A stretch of DNA of 64,000 bases from Minicystis rosea (GCA_001931535.1 CP016211.1:1-64000), one strand, 5' to 3'. Positions 43,253 to 53,293 are shown, counted from the first letter of the stretch. Notes: generated by a model not told the origin, from the sequence alone. Program-made: numbers and translations.

Positions 43253-43615
43253 ATGGACATCACTTCCCTTCGTCTTTTCCTTCCCCTCCTGGCCGCGCTC
43301 GCCCTGCTCCCAGGCACGGGGTGCGGCTCGTATCAATGCACCGCGGACGCGCGCACGTCGGTGGACGTCACCATCGTCGACGGCAACGCGACCGGGATCA
43401 CCGACGCCGTCGTCAAGTACAGCGTGGATGGTGGCCCCCAGAAGGACTGCGAGAGATTTGTCGCCGAGGGATCCGTGTACTCCTGCGGAACGGAGGAGGC
43501 CGGGCACTTCGTCATCACGGCCTCGCACGCCGGCGCGACGCAGACCAAGGAGCTCGACGTGGAGAGCGATGAGTGCCACGTCATCGGCGTCGACCTGACG
43601 CTCACGTTTCCGTGA
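43253..43615 (+). CDS. Small lipoprotein with a beta-sandwich-like domain
   Basis: The 120-residue protein starts MDITSLRLFLPLLAALALLP with the lipobox at LLPGTGC. The mature 96 residues alternate strands (TSVDVTIVDGNATGITDAVV, GHFVITASHAGATQTKELDV, ECHVIGVDLTLTF) with four cysteines, like small carboxypeptidase-regulatory or transthyretin-like beta domains. The function is unknown. It lies just before the second MITE copy, which begins 26 bases after its stop codon. Confidence 0.65.
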   Translation: MDITSLRLFLPLLAALALLPGTGCGSYQCTADARTSVDVTIVDGNATGITDAVVKYSVDGGPQKDCERFVAEGSVYSCGTEEAGHFVITASHAGATQTKELDVESDECHVIGVDLTLTFP

Positions 43616-43640
43616 GCATCGATGAGCGGGGCGTGCAGCA

Positions 43641-43771
43641 CTAGTGCCGCGCGCCCGAAGCTCCGCCGGGAATTCGGGCCTCGGGGCGGGGGTCGCGCGA
43701 AGCGCGGCGGGGTTTGGGGCGGAGCCCCATCGAAACCGATAGGGGTGCACGAGCGCGAAGCGCCGCACTAG
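43641..43771. mobile_element. CTAG-ended miniature element, copy 2
   Basis: The segment begins CTAGTGCCGCGCGCCCGAAG and ends GCGCCGCACTAG, and its length aligns with 8221-8345. It lacks the hairpin-bearing right part of copy 1. The 12 bases before it (GTGCAGCACTAG) resemble the right end of copy 1, so a second element end abuts it. The right CTAG (43768-43771) contains the stop codon of the minus-strand TrkA-type gene. Confidence 0.7.
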
Positions 43772-44870
43772 GAGGCCCTCTTCGAAGGGGCCTTGGTGAT
43801 GCCCAGGCCGCGGAGCACGCCTTCGTTGACCAGCATCTCGGCGGAGAGCCGCGAGGTCGACAGGACGAGGCAGCGGAAGGGCCGCTGCGTGAGGATCTCG
43901 GCCGCCTCGTCGTGGAAGGCCCTGCAGATCACCGTGCACTCGGGGCGAGGTCCCGCACGCGATCCACGCGTACGAGGTTCTTGCCGAGGTCGTCGTCGGC
44001 GAGGACGATCAGGTCGGCCTGCGCGACGCCCGCCTTCTGCAGCGCCGCCACGTCCTCGGTCGCGGCGGCGAGCTCGCAGGCGATCTTCTCGGCGGCGAGC
44101 GCCTCCATCACGCGGCGGCCGACGTTGTTCTGCCCGAGGACGACCGCGCGGCGCGTCCCTGCCTTCTGCGCGTGGCCGAGGATGAAGCGCGCGGCGACCC
44201 TCGAGGTCGAGAGCACGCGCGCGGTGTACGCCTTGGCGAAGACCTGACCGACGTCGTCGTCGGAGCAGCGGACGACGAGCTTGCACGTGGGATTCGCGCC
44301 GCGGACGATGCGACACGCGACCGCGGCGGTCTCGAGATCGTCGGTCGCGATGAGCACGACCTCGGCGCGCTCCACGCGGGCCGCGCGGAGCGTCGCGGGC
44401 TCCTGCGCGCTTCCGATCACGAGGGGCTCCTCGCCGCGGACGAGCTCGTCGACGAGGGCGCGGTCCTCGTCGACGACGACGACCGGCGCGCCCGCTGCCA
44501 GCGCCATCGCGCGGATGCGCTTGCCGAGGTTGGTGTAGCCGATGACGAGGAGGTGATGATTCGCCTGCTCGGCGAGGGCGGCGCATGTCGCCTCGGGCCG
44601 GTAACGCCGCGTGGCGTTGGCGGCGATCACCGAGGCGACGGCGCCGAAGACGACGATCTCCGTGAACGACGCATAGAATCGGCCCCACGAGCCCTCGGCC
44701 TTGTGGACGCACAGCGCGGTGAGCGCGGCGTCCTTCCAGGGCAGGTGGAGGAGATTTGCGAAGATCAGGCCATTGGCGACGAGCCATGCCGTGATGAAGG
44801 CGAGCGCCGCCCAGTTCTGTCGCACCGTGACGGCGATCCGAATCCAGACCCGCTTTGCTGGGCTCGACAT
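43768..44870 (-). pseudogene. TrkA/RCK-type potassium-channel-like protein, one frameshift
   Basis: From ATG 44870 there are two membrane segments (WAALAFITAWLVANGLIFAN, FTEIVVFGAVASVIAANATR) and then two NAD-binding RCK domains: HHLLVIGYTNLGKRIRAMAL (GxGxxG-like) with VVVVDEDRALVDELVRGEEP, and RAVVLGQNNVGRRVMEALAA. The frame is lost at GCCCCGAGTGC near 43945, where it ends VRDLAPSAR. The next frame continues ECTVICRAFHDEAAEILTQR, PFRCLVLSTSRLSAEMLVNE and ends KAPSKRAS with TAG at 43768. A one-base repair gives about 367 residues. It would gate or sense cations at the inner membrane. The stop codon is supplied by the CTAG of the adjacent MITE. Confidence 0.65.
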
Positions 44871-45042
44871 GGCCGGAGTCTAAATCAACGAGCGAGATCC
44901 TCGAACGACATCAAGCCGCCTGATGACGAGGCCGACCCGTGTGACGCGGTGCCGGACGTGGCCATCGAGGTGTGCTCGCGAGCGTCATCGAGTACTCCAC
45001 GACGAGCGAATCGGGGCCCCTCCCAGCCGATTCGGAGTACAC

Positions 45043-45729
45043 ATGTCCATGCCGGGGTCCTTGCACATGCCAATGCTGTCTCGCCCAATCCCTCCCTTGC
45101 TGGTGCTCGTCCTCCCCCTGCTTCGCGCCGGCGTCGTCCTGGCGGATGAGCCGCCCACCCTCCAGGTACCGGCGCCCGCACCGCCCGCTCCAGCCCTGCG
45201 GACCGGGGTGGTTCCCCCGCCTCCGGCGGTGATCGTCCATGACACCGGGTGGCGGACGACGTCCGTGATTGGCTTCGAGGGCGGCGCCGCGTTCGTGCCG
45301 GGCCGCTCGCCCGGTGGGGTCGGCCGCTTCATCCTCAATGGGCGTGAACACGACGCCAAAGGGGTCTCCATCTTGAGCTTCGGCTGGATGATGGCAGTGG
45401 AGGCGTGGCGCGCGAAGAACGCGGGCGGCGGCGCGCTCCCACTCATCTTCCACATGGGGTACGATTCCCGAACGGTGTTCGGGGCACTGGACTTCGGCAT
45501 CAACGTCTGCAACTTCGACATACTCGATGGCAAGTCCGGCGGTGGCGTGTTTTCCCCGCGCACCGGTGCCCACCTCGGGGTGCGCATCGCCAATGTCTAC
45601 GTGGCGCTCAACGCCAGCGTGCAGCGCCGGGTGATGTGGAAGCTCGACGACATCACCCTGTTCACCGCCGGCTTCTCCTTCGGGTTCGTCTATCGCGAGA
45701 AGATGAGCGACTGGCCCAAACTCACTTGA
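45043..45729 (+). CDS. Exported protein of unknown function
   Basis: The 228-residue product starts at ATG 45043. Inner ATGs at 45049 and 45067 are alternatives, and the last gives the most usual signal peptide (MPMLSRPIPPLLVLVLPLLR). A Pro/Ala linker follows to about residue 65. The mature part is Gly-rich and beta-like (GWRTTSVIGFEGGAAFVPGR, GVSILSFGWMMAVEAWRAKN, VFGALDFGINVCNFDILDGK, GAHLGVRIANVYVALNASVQ), as in small outer-membrane barrels. No family is recognised. Confidence 0.6.
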   Translation: MSMPGSLHMPMLSRPIPPLLVLVLPLLRAGVVLADEPPTLQVPAPAPPAPALRTGVVPPPPAVIVHDTGWRTTSVIGFEGGAAFVPGRSPGGVGRFILNGREHDAKGVSILSFGWMMAVEAWRAKNAGGGALPLIFHMGYDSRTVFGALDFGINVCNFDILDGKSGGGVFSPRTGAHLGVRIANVYVALNASVQRRVMWKLDDITLFTAGFSFGFVYREKMSDWPKLT

Positions 45730-46279
45730 GCGTCGCACGGAGGGCGTGGCTTCTGATCCCGCCCGGCGCGCGCCCACACCGCGAATACTTGGAGCCTCGG
45801 TTCGAGCTTCGCACTTTGGGGCCATGAGAAATCGCGAGATCTCCCGGGGGTTCGTGCATCGCCTGTTTTGCTCACTTCTGGCAAATCGAGGCACACGGGC
45901 CGGAGATTGGCAGTCTCCGACGCTGCGGCTCTGAAGGTGAGATTGGCCAGGTTTGCGCCGACTTCGAGCGCTCTCATCGCAGCGTCGGCGTTTTGGCAGG
46001 GCACCGGGCTCCGGCCGGAAACCAGCAGCGCCTCTGCATGCTCATTCGCCGAGCGCCCTCGTTCGGGGCGCCGGCCCGCCGCACTTCGTTGTGGACTTGC
46101 TCGTCGACGCCGTGCGATCGGCTGTGATCCGGCGGCCGACCGATGCCAGCGTTTGCAGGGGGCCGAGGCAAGATTCCCTGTTTCGCCATTCGGGGCTTCT
46201 TTCACCTACGCGCTCCTGTCGACAACCGCGTTCTCTCGCCCAACGATGCAGATGGCCGCATTGGAGCGGGGGGAGGAAA
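45730..46279. other. Intergenic stretch before the phosphate cassette
   Basis: The sequence is less biased than its surroundings. A minus-strand frame of about 170 codons (45690-46205) includes ALEVGANLANLTFRAAASET, but it has no motif and no good start, so I do not call it. GGGGGGAGG at 46268-46276 serves the TTG start of the symporter gene. The region may have arrived with the downstream genes. Confidence 0.35.
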
Positions 46280-48007
46280 TTGGCGACAATCGTCTCCATT
46301 GTCGGCGGAGTCGGCCTTTTCCTTCTCGGCATGGCCGTGATGACCGACGGGCTCAAGGCGCTTGCCGGCACCGCTTTGAAGGGCGTGTTGGAAAGAGCGG
46401 CGGCGACACCGCTGCTCGGAACGTTCTGGGGCGCGGTCATCACGCTCCTCGTGCAGTCGTCGAGCGCCACGACCATGACCACCATCGGGCTGGTCAGCGC
46501 GGGGCTTTTGACCTTTCCGCAAGGCCTGAGCCTGGTCTTCGGCTCGAACATCGGCACGACCGGGACCGGCTGGCTGATAGCGGCTTTCGGCGTCAGGGTC
46601 TCGCTCACCGCCGCCGCTCTGCCGATCGTCTTCGTCGGCGCGCTGCTCAAGGTGGTCGGTCGCGGACGATTGGCGGCGGCGGGCAGCGCCATCGCCGGTT
46701 TTGCGCTCATCCTGGTCGGGCTGTCGACCCTTCAGGAGGGCATGAGCGGGCTCGCCGAGCGGCTGCACCCCTCGGATCTTCCCACCGTCATGAATTCGTC
46801 CGGCAGCCTCACCGTGTCAGGCCTCGTTCGCGTGTTGCTGCTGACGGCGGCCGGCGCCCTGATGACGACCCTCATGCAGTCTTCGACAGCCTCGATCGCC
46901 GTGACGCTCTCGGCGCTCCACGCCGGCGCGATCGGCCTCGATCAGGGCCTTTCGTTGGTCATCGGCCAGAACATCGGCACAGCCACCAGCTCGGCGGTCG
47001 CCGCGATCGGCGCCTCCAGCACCGCCAAGCGATTGGCCGTGGCCTATGTCGCCTTCAAGCTGTTCGCCGCGCTGATCGCGCTGGGTCTCTTTCCACTCGT
47101 CACGCCGCTCATCGTGCGTGCGTCGCAGTCGATCGATTCGACGGCCCTGCTCGCCGCCTATCACACCGCCTACAACGTGGTCGGCGTCGCCGTCCTGCTG
47201 CCGCTGATGGGCCCCTTCACGCGCATGATCGAACGCCTCGTGCCGGAGCGAGGCTCTCCATTGACCAAGTACCTCGATCCGGCGTCCCTGGCGTCGCCGA
47301 CCGTCGCGGTCGAGGCGGTGCGCCGGACGGTGAAGCGTGTCCTCCAAACGCTCTGCGCGTCGGTCGCCACCGGCCTCGACGGCGCCGCGCTTGGCGCGAC
47401 GCTCCGCCCGGCCATCGACGACGCCACCTTGGGTCACGCGTCCGAGGCGTTGCGACAGGCGAGCGACTTTCTATCGAAGGTCGAATTGCCTCCTTCGCCG
47501 GAAGGTCACGCGTGGTTCACCAGCACGCTGCACGCCCTCGACCATGCGCGTCGGCTCTGCGGCGCTGTCGGCAAGATGGCGACGTCGGGGCTCGCGATCG
47601 AGGGGCCCGTCGAAGCGCGGGCCGCGACGCTTTGTGGAAACGCCATGCGAGACGCGGCCGGCGCCGCCGGTCGTCTCGCGGCCTCCGCTGGGCCGGCGCA
47701 CGCCTCGGAGGACCCATCGGCGACGAGCGCGTACCGCACCCTCGCGAAGGAAGCCGCCAAGGTGCTTGCCCAGCCCAGCCATGAGGCCGTCGCGGACCTC
47801 GAGCGCAGCGCCGAGGCGCTGGCCGAGCTCGCCGTGACGCATCGCCGCGCCACGCTCGACATGGTCGCGTCCGGCACGCTCACCGCGAGTGCAGCGATTG
47901 GTCGTGTCGACACGGTCGCGCTCCTCTGCCGGGGCACACACCACGCGTGGCGTGCGGTCGCCCATCTCGAGCGCGCCATCGCATCACGCACGGAGCCGGA
48001 GCCATGA
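46280..48007 (+). CDS. Na/Pi symporter family protein with C-terminal PhoU-like region
   Basis: The 575-residue protein starts at TTG 46280, three bases after GGGAGGAAA-type binding sequence, exactly at the family's N-terminus (LATIVSIVGGVGLFLLGMAV). Two inverted Na/Pi repeats are clear, with the signature motifs LLVQSSSATTMTTIG and TLMQSSTASIAVTLSAL, and GSNIGTT and GQNIGTATSS after them. Eight or more membrane segments are seen. Residues about 350-575 are helical and resemble PhoU. The protein should import phosphate with sodium at the inner membrane. Its stop codon overlaps the ATG of the P-type ATPase gene (ATGA). Confidence 0.88.
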   Translation: MATIVSIVGGVGLFLLGMAVMTDGLKALAGTALKGVLERAAATPLLGTFWGAVITLLVQSSSATTMTTIGLVSAGLLTFPQGLSLVFGSNIGTTGTGWLIAAFGVRVSLTAAALPIVFVGALLKVVGRGRLAAAGSAIAGFALILVGLSTLQEGMSGLAERLHPSDLPTVMNSSGSLTVSGLVRVLLLTAAGALMTTLMQSSTASIAVTLSALHAGAIGLDQGLSLVIGQNIGTATSSAVAAIGASSTAKRLAVAYVAFKLFAALIALGLFPLVTPLIVRASQSIDSTALLAAYHTAYNVVGVAVLLPLMGPFTRMIERLVPERGSPLTKYLDPASLASPTVAVEAVRRTVKRVLQTLCASVATGLDGAALGATLRPAIDDATLGHASEALRQASDFLSKVELPPSPEGHAWFTSTLHALDHARRLCGAVGKMATSGLAIEGPVEARAATLCGNAMRDAAGAAGRLAASAGPAHASEDPSATSAYRTLAKEAAKVLAQPSHEAVADLERSAEALAELAVTHRRATLDMVASGTLTASAAIGRVDTVALLCRGTHHAWRAVAHLERAIASRTEPEP

Positions 48008-50741
48008 GCAGAGCAGAACCGACCCCTTGGCACTCCCTCACCGCGGAGGACGCCGTCGAGCGCCTCGGCAGCAGCGTGACGACGGGCCTCGACGACGCCG
48101 AAGCCTCCCGCCGTCAGGCGGAACATGGCCTCAACCTTCTGCCGACCGCACGCAGGCGCGGCCCGTTCATGCGCTTCCTGGAGCAGTTCCACAACATCCT
48201 CGTCTACGTCCTGCTCGTGGCCGGCTTCATCAAGCTGATGATGGGGTTGTGGATCGACGCGTCGATCATTCTGGGCGTCGTCGTCATCAACGCGTTGCTC
48301 GGATTCTTCCAGGAAGGCAGGGCGGAGAAGTCGCTCGACTCCATCCGCAACATGCTCTCGACGGAGGCGAGAGCCCTGCGCAACGGGAAGAGCGCCCTGA
48401 TTCCGGCGGAGCAGCTCGTGCCCGGCGACGTCGTCTTCCTCGAATCCGGCGACAAGATCCCGGCCGATCTCCGGCTCTTCGAGGTGAAGAATCTGCGGAC
48501 GGAGGAGGCGGCGCTCACGGGCGAGTCGGTGCCTTCGGACAAATCGATCCTCCCCGTCGCGGCCAACGCGACCGTCGGCGATCGCGCCTCCATGGCCTAC
48601 TCCGGCACTCTGGTCGTTTCCGGTCGCGCGACTGGCATCGTCGTCGGCACGGGAAGCGAAACCGAATTGGGGCGGGTCAATCAGATGCTCGCCGGCGTCA
48701 GCACGCTGGAGACACCGCTGCTGCTTCAGATCAAGAAGTTCGGTTATGCGATCACCGCCGTCATCCTGATCATCAGCGCCATCACGTTCGTCTATGGGCG
48801 TCTCATCCGCCGGATTCCTTTCACGGAGATGTTCCAGGCCGTGACCGGGATCGCGGTGTCGATGATCCCGGAAGGGCTGCCGGCCCTGATCACCATCACG
48901 CTGGCGGTCGGCGTGCAGCGCATGGCGAGCCGCAACGCCATCGTTCGCCGCTTGCCGGCGGTCGAAACGCTCGGGTCGGTGGCGCGGATCTGCTCCGACA
49001 AGACCGGGACGCTGACGCTGATGGAGATGATGGTCGTCTCGGCCGTGACCGCGGACGCGGAGGTTCAGGTCACGGGCGAAGGCTACGACGCCGAGGGTGA
49101 GGTGCGGAGGGATGGCGCGTCCGTCGGCAAGGACCCGGTCCTCGCGCTCATGGGTCGCGTGTCGGCGCTCTGCAACGACGCCGAGCTGCAGAGCGTGGAC
49201 GGTGTGTGGAAGGTGGAGGGCGATCCGACCGAGGGCGCGCTCTATCCCTTCGCGGCCAAGCTCGGCGTCGAGCGTGGGAGGGAGCGGGCCGCTTATCCAC
49301 GCATCGACGCCATCCCGTTCGAATCGGAGCACCGCTTCATGGCGACGTTGCACAGCACGCCCGAGGGCGGCGAGATCCTTCTCGTCAAAGGCGCGCCCGA
49401 GGTGATCCTCGACCATTGCGATCGGCAAGAGGACGCGGCCGGAAGGCGCCCGCCGATCGATCGCGTCCATTTCGAGCAGGCGTCCGATGCGCTCGCCGCG
49501 CAGGGGGAGCGCGTGCTCGCTCTGGCGTGGCTCCCCGATCCCGGCCTCGATGCCGGGAGCCTCGGTCCGGCCGATCTGCCGAAGAATCTCGTCTTGCTGG
49601 GCCTCGTCGGTCTCCTCGACCCGCCGCGCAAGGAAGCCATCGAGGCGGTGAAGGAGTGCCACGCCGGCGGCATCCGGGTGACGATGATCACCGGCGATCA
49701 CAAGATCACCGCCGCCGCCATCGCCAAGATGCTCGACATCGGTGACGGCAAGACGAGCGTCACCGGGGCCGAGGTCGGGGAGATGGACATGGCGACGCTC
49801 CAAGAAACGGTCCGCGACGTCGACGTGTTCGCGCGCGCGAGCCCCGAGCACAAGCTGCGCCTCGTGAAGGCGATTCAGGCCAACAAGCAGATCGTGGCCA
49901 TGACGGGCGACGGCGTGAATGACGCCCCGGCGCTCAAGAAAGCCGACATCGGCGTCGCGATGGGAATCAAGGGTACCGAGGTCACCAAGGAGGCGGCCGA
50001 GATGGTGCTCGCCGACGACAACTTCGCGTCCATCTCGGCGGCGGTGAAAGAGGGCCGCACCGTCTACAACAACATCGAGAAGGCGATCCTCTTCATGTTG
50101 CCGACGAACGTCGCCCAGGCGCTCGTCATCCTGGTCGCGATCTTCGCCGGCTTCACCGCGCCGATCACCGCGCCTCAGATTCTTTGGGTCAACATGGTGA
50201 CCTCGGTCGCGCTCGGGCTCGCCATCTCGTTCGAGCCGCACGAGCGTGACGTGATGCAGAGGCCGCCACGCGCGGTCGATCGCCCGATCGTCGATGCCTT
50301 CGGTCTCTGGCGCGTCGGCTTCGTCGGCCTTTTGCTGCTCATCCTGACGCTGTCGGCGTTCTTCTGGATGAAGTCGCAGGGCGCTTCCGACCCGCTCGCG
50401 CGGACCGTCGCGGTCAACGCCCTGGTGATCGGTCAGATCGCTTATCTCCTGAACAGCCGCTTCAAGGTCGATTCGTCCCTGTCCCCGATGGCGCATCTCG
50501 GCAACCCGTACCTGCCGGCGGGCATCGGCGCGGTCGTCATTCTGCAGCTCCTCTACACCTACGCGTCGCCGCTGCAGCGCTTGTTCGAAACCGAGGCTGT
50601 CCCCCGAGCATCTGGCCACGGCTCTTCCTCGGCGGGTTGGCGTTCTTCTTCTTCGTCGAGGCAGAGAAGGCGATGATCCGCGCGATGCGTTCGCGCAACG
50701 CCGCCGTCCCAGCGGTCCGCCTGCGGAGGAGGCCCGCGTGA
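48004..50741 (+). CDS. P2-type cation-transporting ATPase (Ca2+-ATPase-like), frameshift near the C-terminus
   Basis: All P-type motifs are present: an N-terminal cation ATPase domain, AALTGESVPSDK (actuator, about residue 172), SMIPEGLPALITITL (ion site in M4), CSDKTGTLTL (phosphorylated D332), KGAPEVIL, and TGDGVNDAPALKKADIGVAM (about residue 634), then six membrane segments. The PEGLP motif suggests Ca2+, Mn2+ or Na+ transport. The frame as written ends at 50676 with unnatural Ser/Arg sequence. After a one-base shift near GTCCCCCGAGC (50600) the expected last helix appears (LFLGGLAFFFFVEAEKAMIR) and ends at 50741, directly abutting the PPK2 stop codon. The intact gene would encode about 911 residues. 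Confidence 0.88.
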
Positions 50742-51536
50742 TCAGGCCTTCTCTTCGACGAAGCGCATGCCCTCGAGCGTCGCCTCATCGTCGTAGGCGT
50801 CTTTCATCGAGCGCTTGGGGAGCTTGACCTCGGCGCGAGGCGCGGGCTCATGGGGAATGACGTCGAGCAGGTGGTGAATGCAATTCAGGCGCGCCCTCCG
50901 CTTGTCGTCCGAGCGGACGATGAACCATGGCGCGAACGGCGTGTCGGTCGCCTTGAACATGATGTCTCGGGCCCGGGAGTACTCGAACCACCTGCTCCTC
51001 GAGCAGAGGTCGATCGGGCTCAGCTTCCACTGGCGCAGCGGATCCTTGATGCGCGCCTCGAAGCGGCGTTTCTGCTCCGCGTCGCTCACCTCCAGCCACA
51101 ATTTCACGAGCAGGATGCCGTCATCGACGATGACGTGCTCGAACTCGGGGCAGAGCGCGAGGAACGTGCGGTGCTGCGCTTCCGTGCAGAACCCCATCAC
51201 GTATTCGACGCCGGCCCGGTTGTACCAACTTCGATCGAAGATCACGATTTCGCCGGCCGCGGGGAAATGGCGCACGAATCGCTGCAAGTAGAGCTGCGAC
51301 TTCTCGCGGTCGGAGGGCGCCGGCAGCGCCACGACCCGGAACACGCGCGGGCTCACCCGCTCGCTGATGGCCTTGATCACGCCGCCCTTGCCAGCGGCGT
51401 CTCGTCCCTCGAAGACGACGATGACGCGCAAACCCTTGTGCTTGACCCATTCCTGGAGGCCGCAGAGCTCGGCTTGCAGCGCGCGCAGCGCCTTTTCGTA
51501 GTCTCTGCGCTTCATCGGCTCTTTGACGGTGCTCAT
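50742..51536 (-). CDS. ppk2: Polyphosphate kinase 2
   Basis: The 264-residue protein is a single-domain PPK2. The Walker A motif is VVFEGRDAAGKGGVIKAISE (G44-G52). The Walker B region is VIFDRSWYNRAGVEYVMGFC (D101). The lid and base-binding part follow (RRFEARIKDPLRQWKLSPID, PFAPWFIVRSDDKRRARLNC). PPK2 enzymes use polyphosphate to phosphorylate nucleotides, or the reverse. It converges on the P-type ATPase gene with stop codons touching, and it groups functionally with the phosphate symporter upstream. Confidence 0.93.
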   Translation of the reverse strand: MSTVKEPMKRRDYEKALRALQAELCGLQEWVKHKGLRVIVVFEGRDAAGKGGVIKAISERVSPRVFRVVALPAPSDREKSQLYLQRFVRHFPAAGEIVIFDRSWYNRAGVEYVMGFCTEAQHRTFLALCPEFEHVIVDDGILLVKLWLEVSDAEQKRRFEARIKDPLRQWKLSPIDLCSRSRWFEYSRARDIMFKATDTPFAPWFIVRSDDKRRARLNCIHHLLDVIPHEPAPRAEVKLPKRSMKDAYDDEATLEGMRFVEEKA

Positions 51537-52509
51537 GGATTGCGCTCGTTTGGGGGTGAGGTCGTTCGCAGCAGCTCCCGTGCCATTGGCATTGCGAGCG
51601 AACGTGCTCAGGCCGGCTTGCCGAGCTTCATGTCGACGTGGTCGATGTCCACCTCGACCCGAGGATCGGACGCGACTGGATACTCGCGGGCCGGTGAGAA
51701 CCAGAAGCTCTACCTGGCTGGCATGCTCGACGTCCGCACCGGGATCGCAACCACCGCTGCAAGACGATGCGAGCCCTGCTCGCCAACGCCCGTGCCTACC
51801 TCGATGGCTACGTCTGGCGCCGCGTCACCGGCGCCGCACCTACAATCAGGCAGGCAGCGTGATGTCGTACGCGAATGGTGCTCGTTGATTCAGCGCCACA
51901 ATTGCCATCGTACACTTGTCCTTGGACACGCGTCCCCGCGTACTCCGTCACTCGCTATTTGCTTTCTTCGGCGCGAGCTTCTTTGCAACCTCGATTGTCG
52001 GGCGCGCAACCAAGCTTCTTTGCGACCCGTCGGATCGTCAGCGCAGCGCGATGCAGCGCTACGCTCACGCGTCGCCCCAACTCCGCCTTGCCTCCGGTCG
52101 GCCTCCTGCACCGAAGAGATCACGATCGGCACGTGCTCGTCGATCCCTCGATGATCCGTTCGCTGGCTGAAACGTGAGTACGCCGCGCGAACAGCCGGAT
52201 GATGACGTCTCCAGCAGCGTACCCGCCGATACGATTGACCGCGCTTTTACGACGATTATCAACACGTGCCTTGCGAAGCGCATCGTTCCGGGCTACGGTG
52301 TGCTTTCTCGCGAACGTCACTGGCCCTACGACACGATGCTTCCGTTCTCCTCCCGTGGAGGAGACTTCAGCTCGCGCGGATGACTGGACGACGCACCGTG
52401 TGCTTGCGGAATACTCCGTTCAGCACGACTCCGTTCGATCCGCTACGGCTTCATCGAATGGCCTGCCGAGAGCGCAATCGCGCAGTCTCTAGCCGTGGAA
52501 GCATGTGTC
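51537..52509. other. Degraded stretch between PPK2 and the RRM gene
   Basis: The minus strand at 51608-51709 encodes SFWFSPAREYPVASDPRVEV and DIDHVDMKLGKPA then a stop, a clear but unidentified gene tail. The minus strand at 51955-52113 holds a transposase-like piece (own entry). The span 52170-52500 is less GC-rich than its neighbours and contains no supported gene; it should contain the RRM gene promoter. Confidence 0.4.
51955..52113 (-). pseudogene. IS630-type transposase N-terminus remnant
   Basis: The frame reads RPTGGKAELGRRVSVALHRA and LTIRRVAKKLGCAPDNRG, then a short basic tail and TAG. The opening matches the remnant at 29998 (MRPTGNKAEL), and the second block looks like the helix-turn-helix of an IS630-like transposase. 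There is no start codon and no catalytic part. Confidence 0.35.
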
Positions 52510-52809
52510 ATGGGCAATCGTCTTTACGTCGGAAATCTCTCCTTCGGCACGAGCCGTGAGTCGCTGGAAGCGCTTTTCGCCTCGGCCGGTCAGGTCCGCG
52601 ACATCGCGATGCCGACCGATCGCGAGACTGGCCAGCCGCGCGGATTCGCCTTCGTCACCATGGGCTCGACCCAGGACGCGAGCACCGCCATCTCCCAGCT
52701 CAACGGAGTATCGCTCGACGGACGTTCGCTCCGCGTCAACGAGGCGCAGGAGCGCCCGGCCGGCGGGAACGGTGGGGGGCGCGGCGGATACGGCGGCGGA
52801 CGCCATTGA
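52510..52809 (+). CDS. RRM-type RNA-binding protein with Gly-rich tail
   Basis: The 99-residue protein has one RNA recognition motif: RNP2 is [10 protein letters not shown] (residues 3-12) and RNP1 is RGFAFVTM (about 43-50). A short tail rich in Gly and Arg follows ([15 protein letters not shown]). This is the bacterial Rbp type known from cyanobacteria and myxobacteria, often cold-regulated and acting on mRNA structure or stability. It heads a run of small same-strand genes. Confidence 0.93.
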   Translation: MGNRLYVGNLSFGTSRESLEALFASAGQVRDIAMPTDRETGQPRGFAFVTMGSTQDASTAISQLNGVSLDGRSLRVNEAQERPAGGNGGGRGGYGGGRH

Positions 52810-52855
52810 GTTGGAGATTCTCTCCGGCGGCGGGATGGCGCGGGAGGAACGCGCA

Positions 52856-53209
52856 ATGAAAGACTCCCGGGTCGCCATTTTTCGCAAGACACTCGAAAGC
52901 CTCCTCGACTCGCTCGATGCCACGCTTCGTGTCGGGCGGTGGGCCGGCCCAGAAGCCGTCCCTGAACCGCTCAAGCAGAGCGCCAGAGATCTCCTTGCGC
53001 GGCTCGGGGCTGCAAACCGGCTCGCCGCGAGCCGGTTCTCGGGCTCGACCGCCGACGTGGAGCGCGTCAATTCCATCGCGGACGCCATCCGTCGCCTCGA
53101 CGCCGCGTACGTCGTCTATTGCCGGGAACGTGAGGGGGACCCGCGGGCTTGGGAGCTCGCGGCGCAGACGCTCGACGCTGAAATCCACGAGATCAAGACG
53201 ACGCTGTAA
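52856..53209 (+). CDS. Small helical protein of unknown function
   Basis: The 117-residue protein starts at ATG 52856, eight bases after GGAGG; an in-frame ATG at 52835 has no such site. It is all-helical by appearance (SRVAIFRKTLESLLDSLDAT, ADVERVNSIADAIRRLDAAY, WELAAQTLDAEIHEIKTTL). No family is recognised. It follows the RRM gene by 46 bases and is probably in the same operon. Confidence 0.6.
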   Translation: MKDSRVAIFRKTLESLLDSLDATLRVGRWAGPEAVPEPLKQSARDLLARLGAANRLAASRFSGSTADVERVNSIADAIRRLDAAYVVYCREREGDPRAWELAAQTLDAEIHEIKTTL

Positions 53210-53293
53210 CCGGTGCACCGGCGGCCGTCCCCGGCCACGAAGAACACGAGGCTCCGGCGCACCGGGGCTCGAGCACCCCGGAGGGACCGCGGC

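Noticed and set aside
45690..46205. A 171-codon minus-strand frame with fairly natural composition
   Set aside because: It has no ribosome binding site, no recognisable motif and spans the upstream region of the symporter gene. It is noted in the intergenic entry only.
47506..50619. A 1037-codon open frame on the minus strand
   Set aside because: It is the antisense of the symporter and P-type ATPase genes, whose motifs are unmistakable on the plus strand. Its product is Arg/Asp/His-rich without domains, as expected for a shadow in GC-rich DNA.
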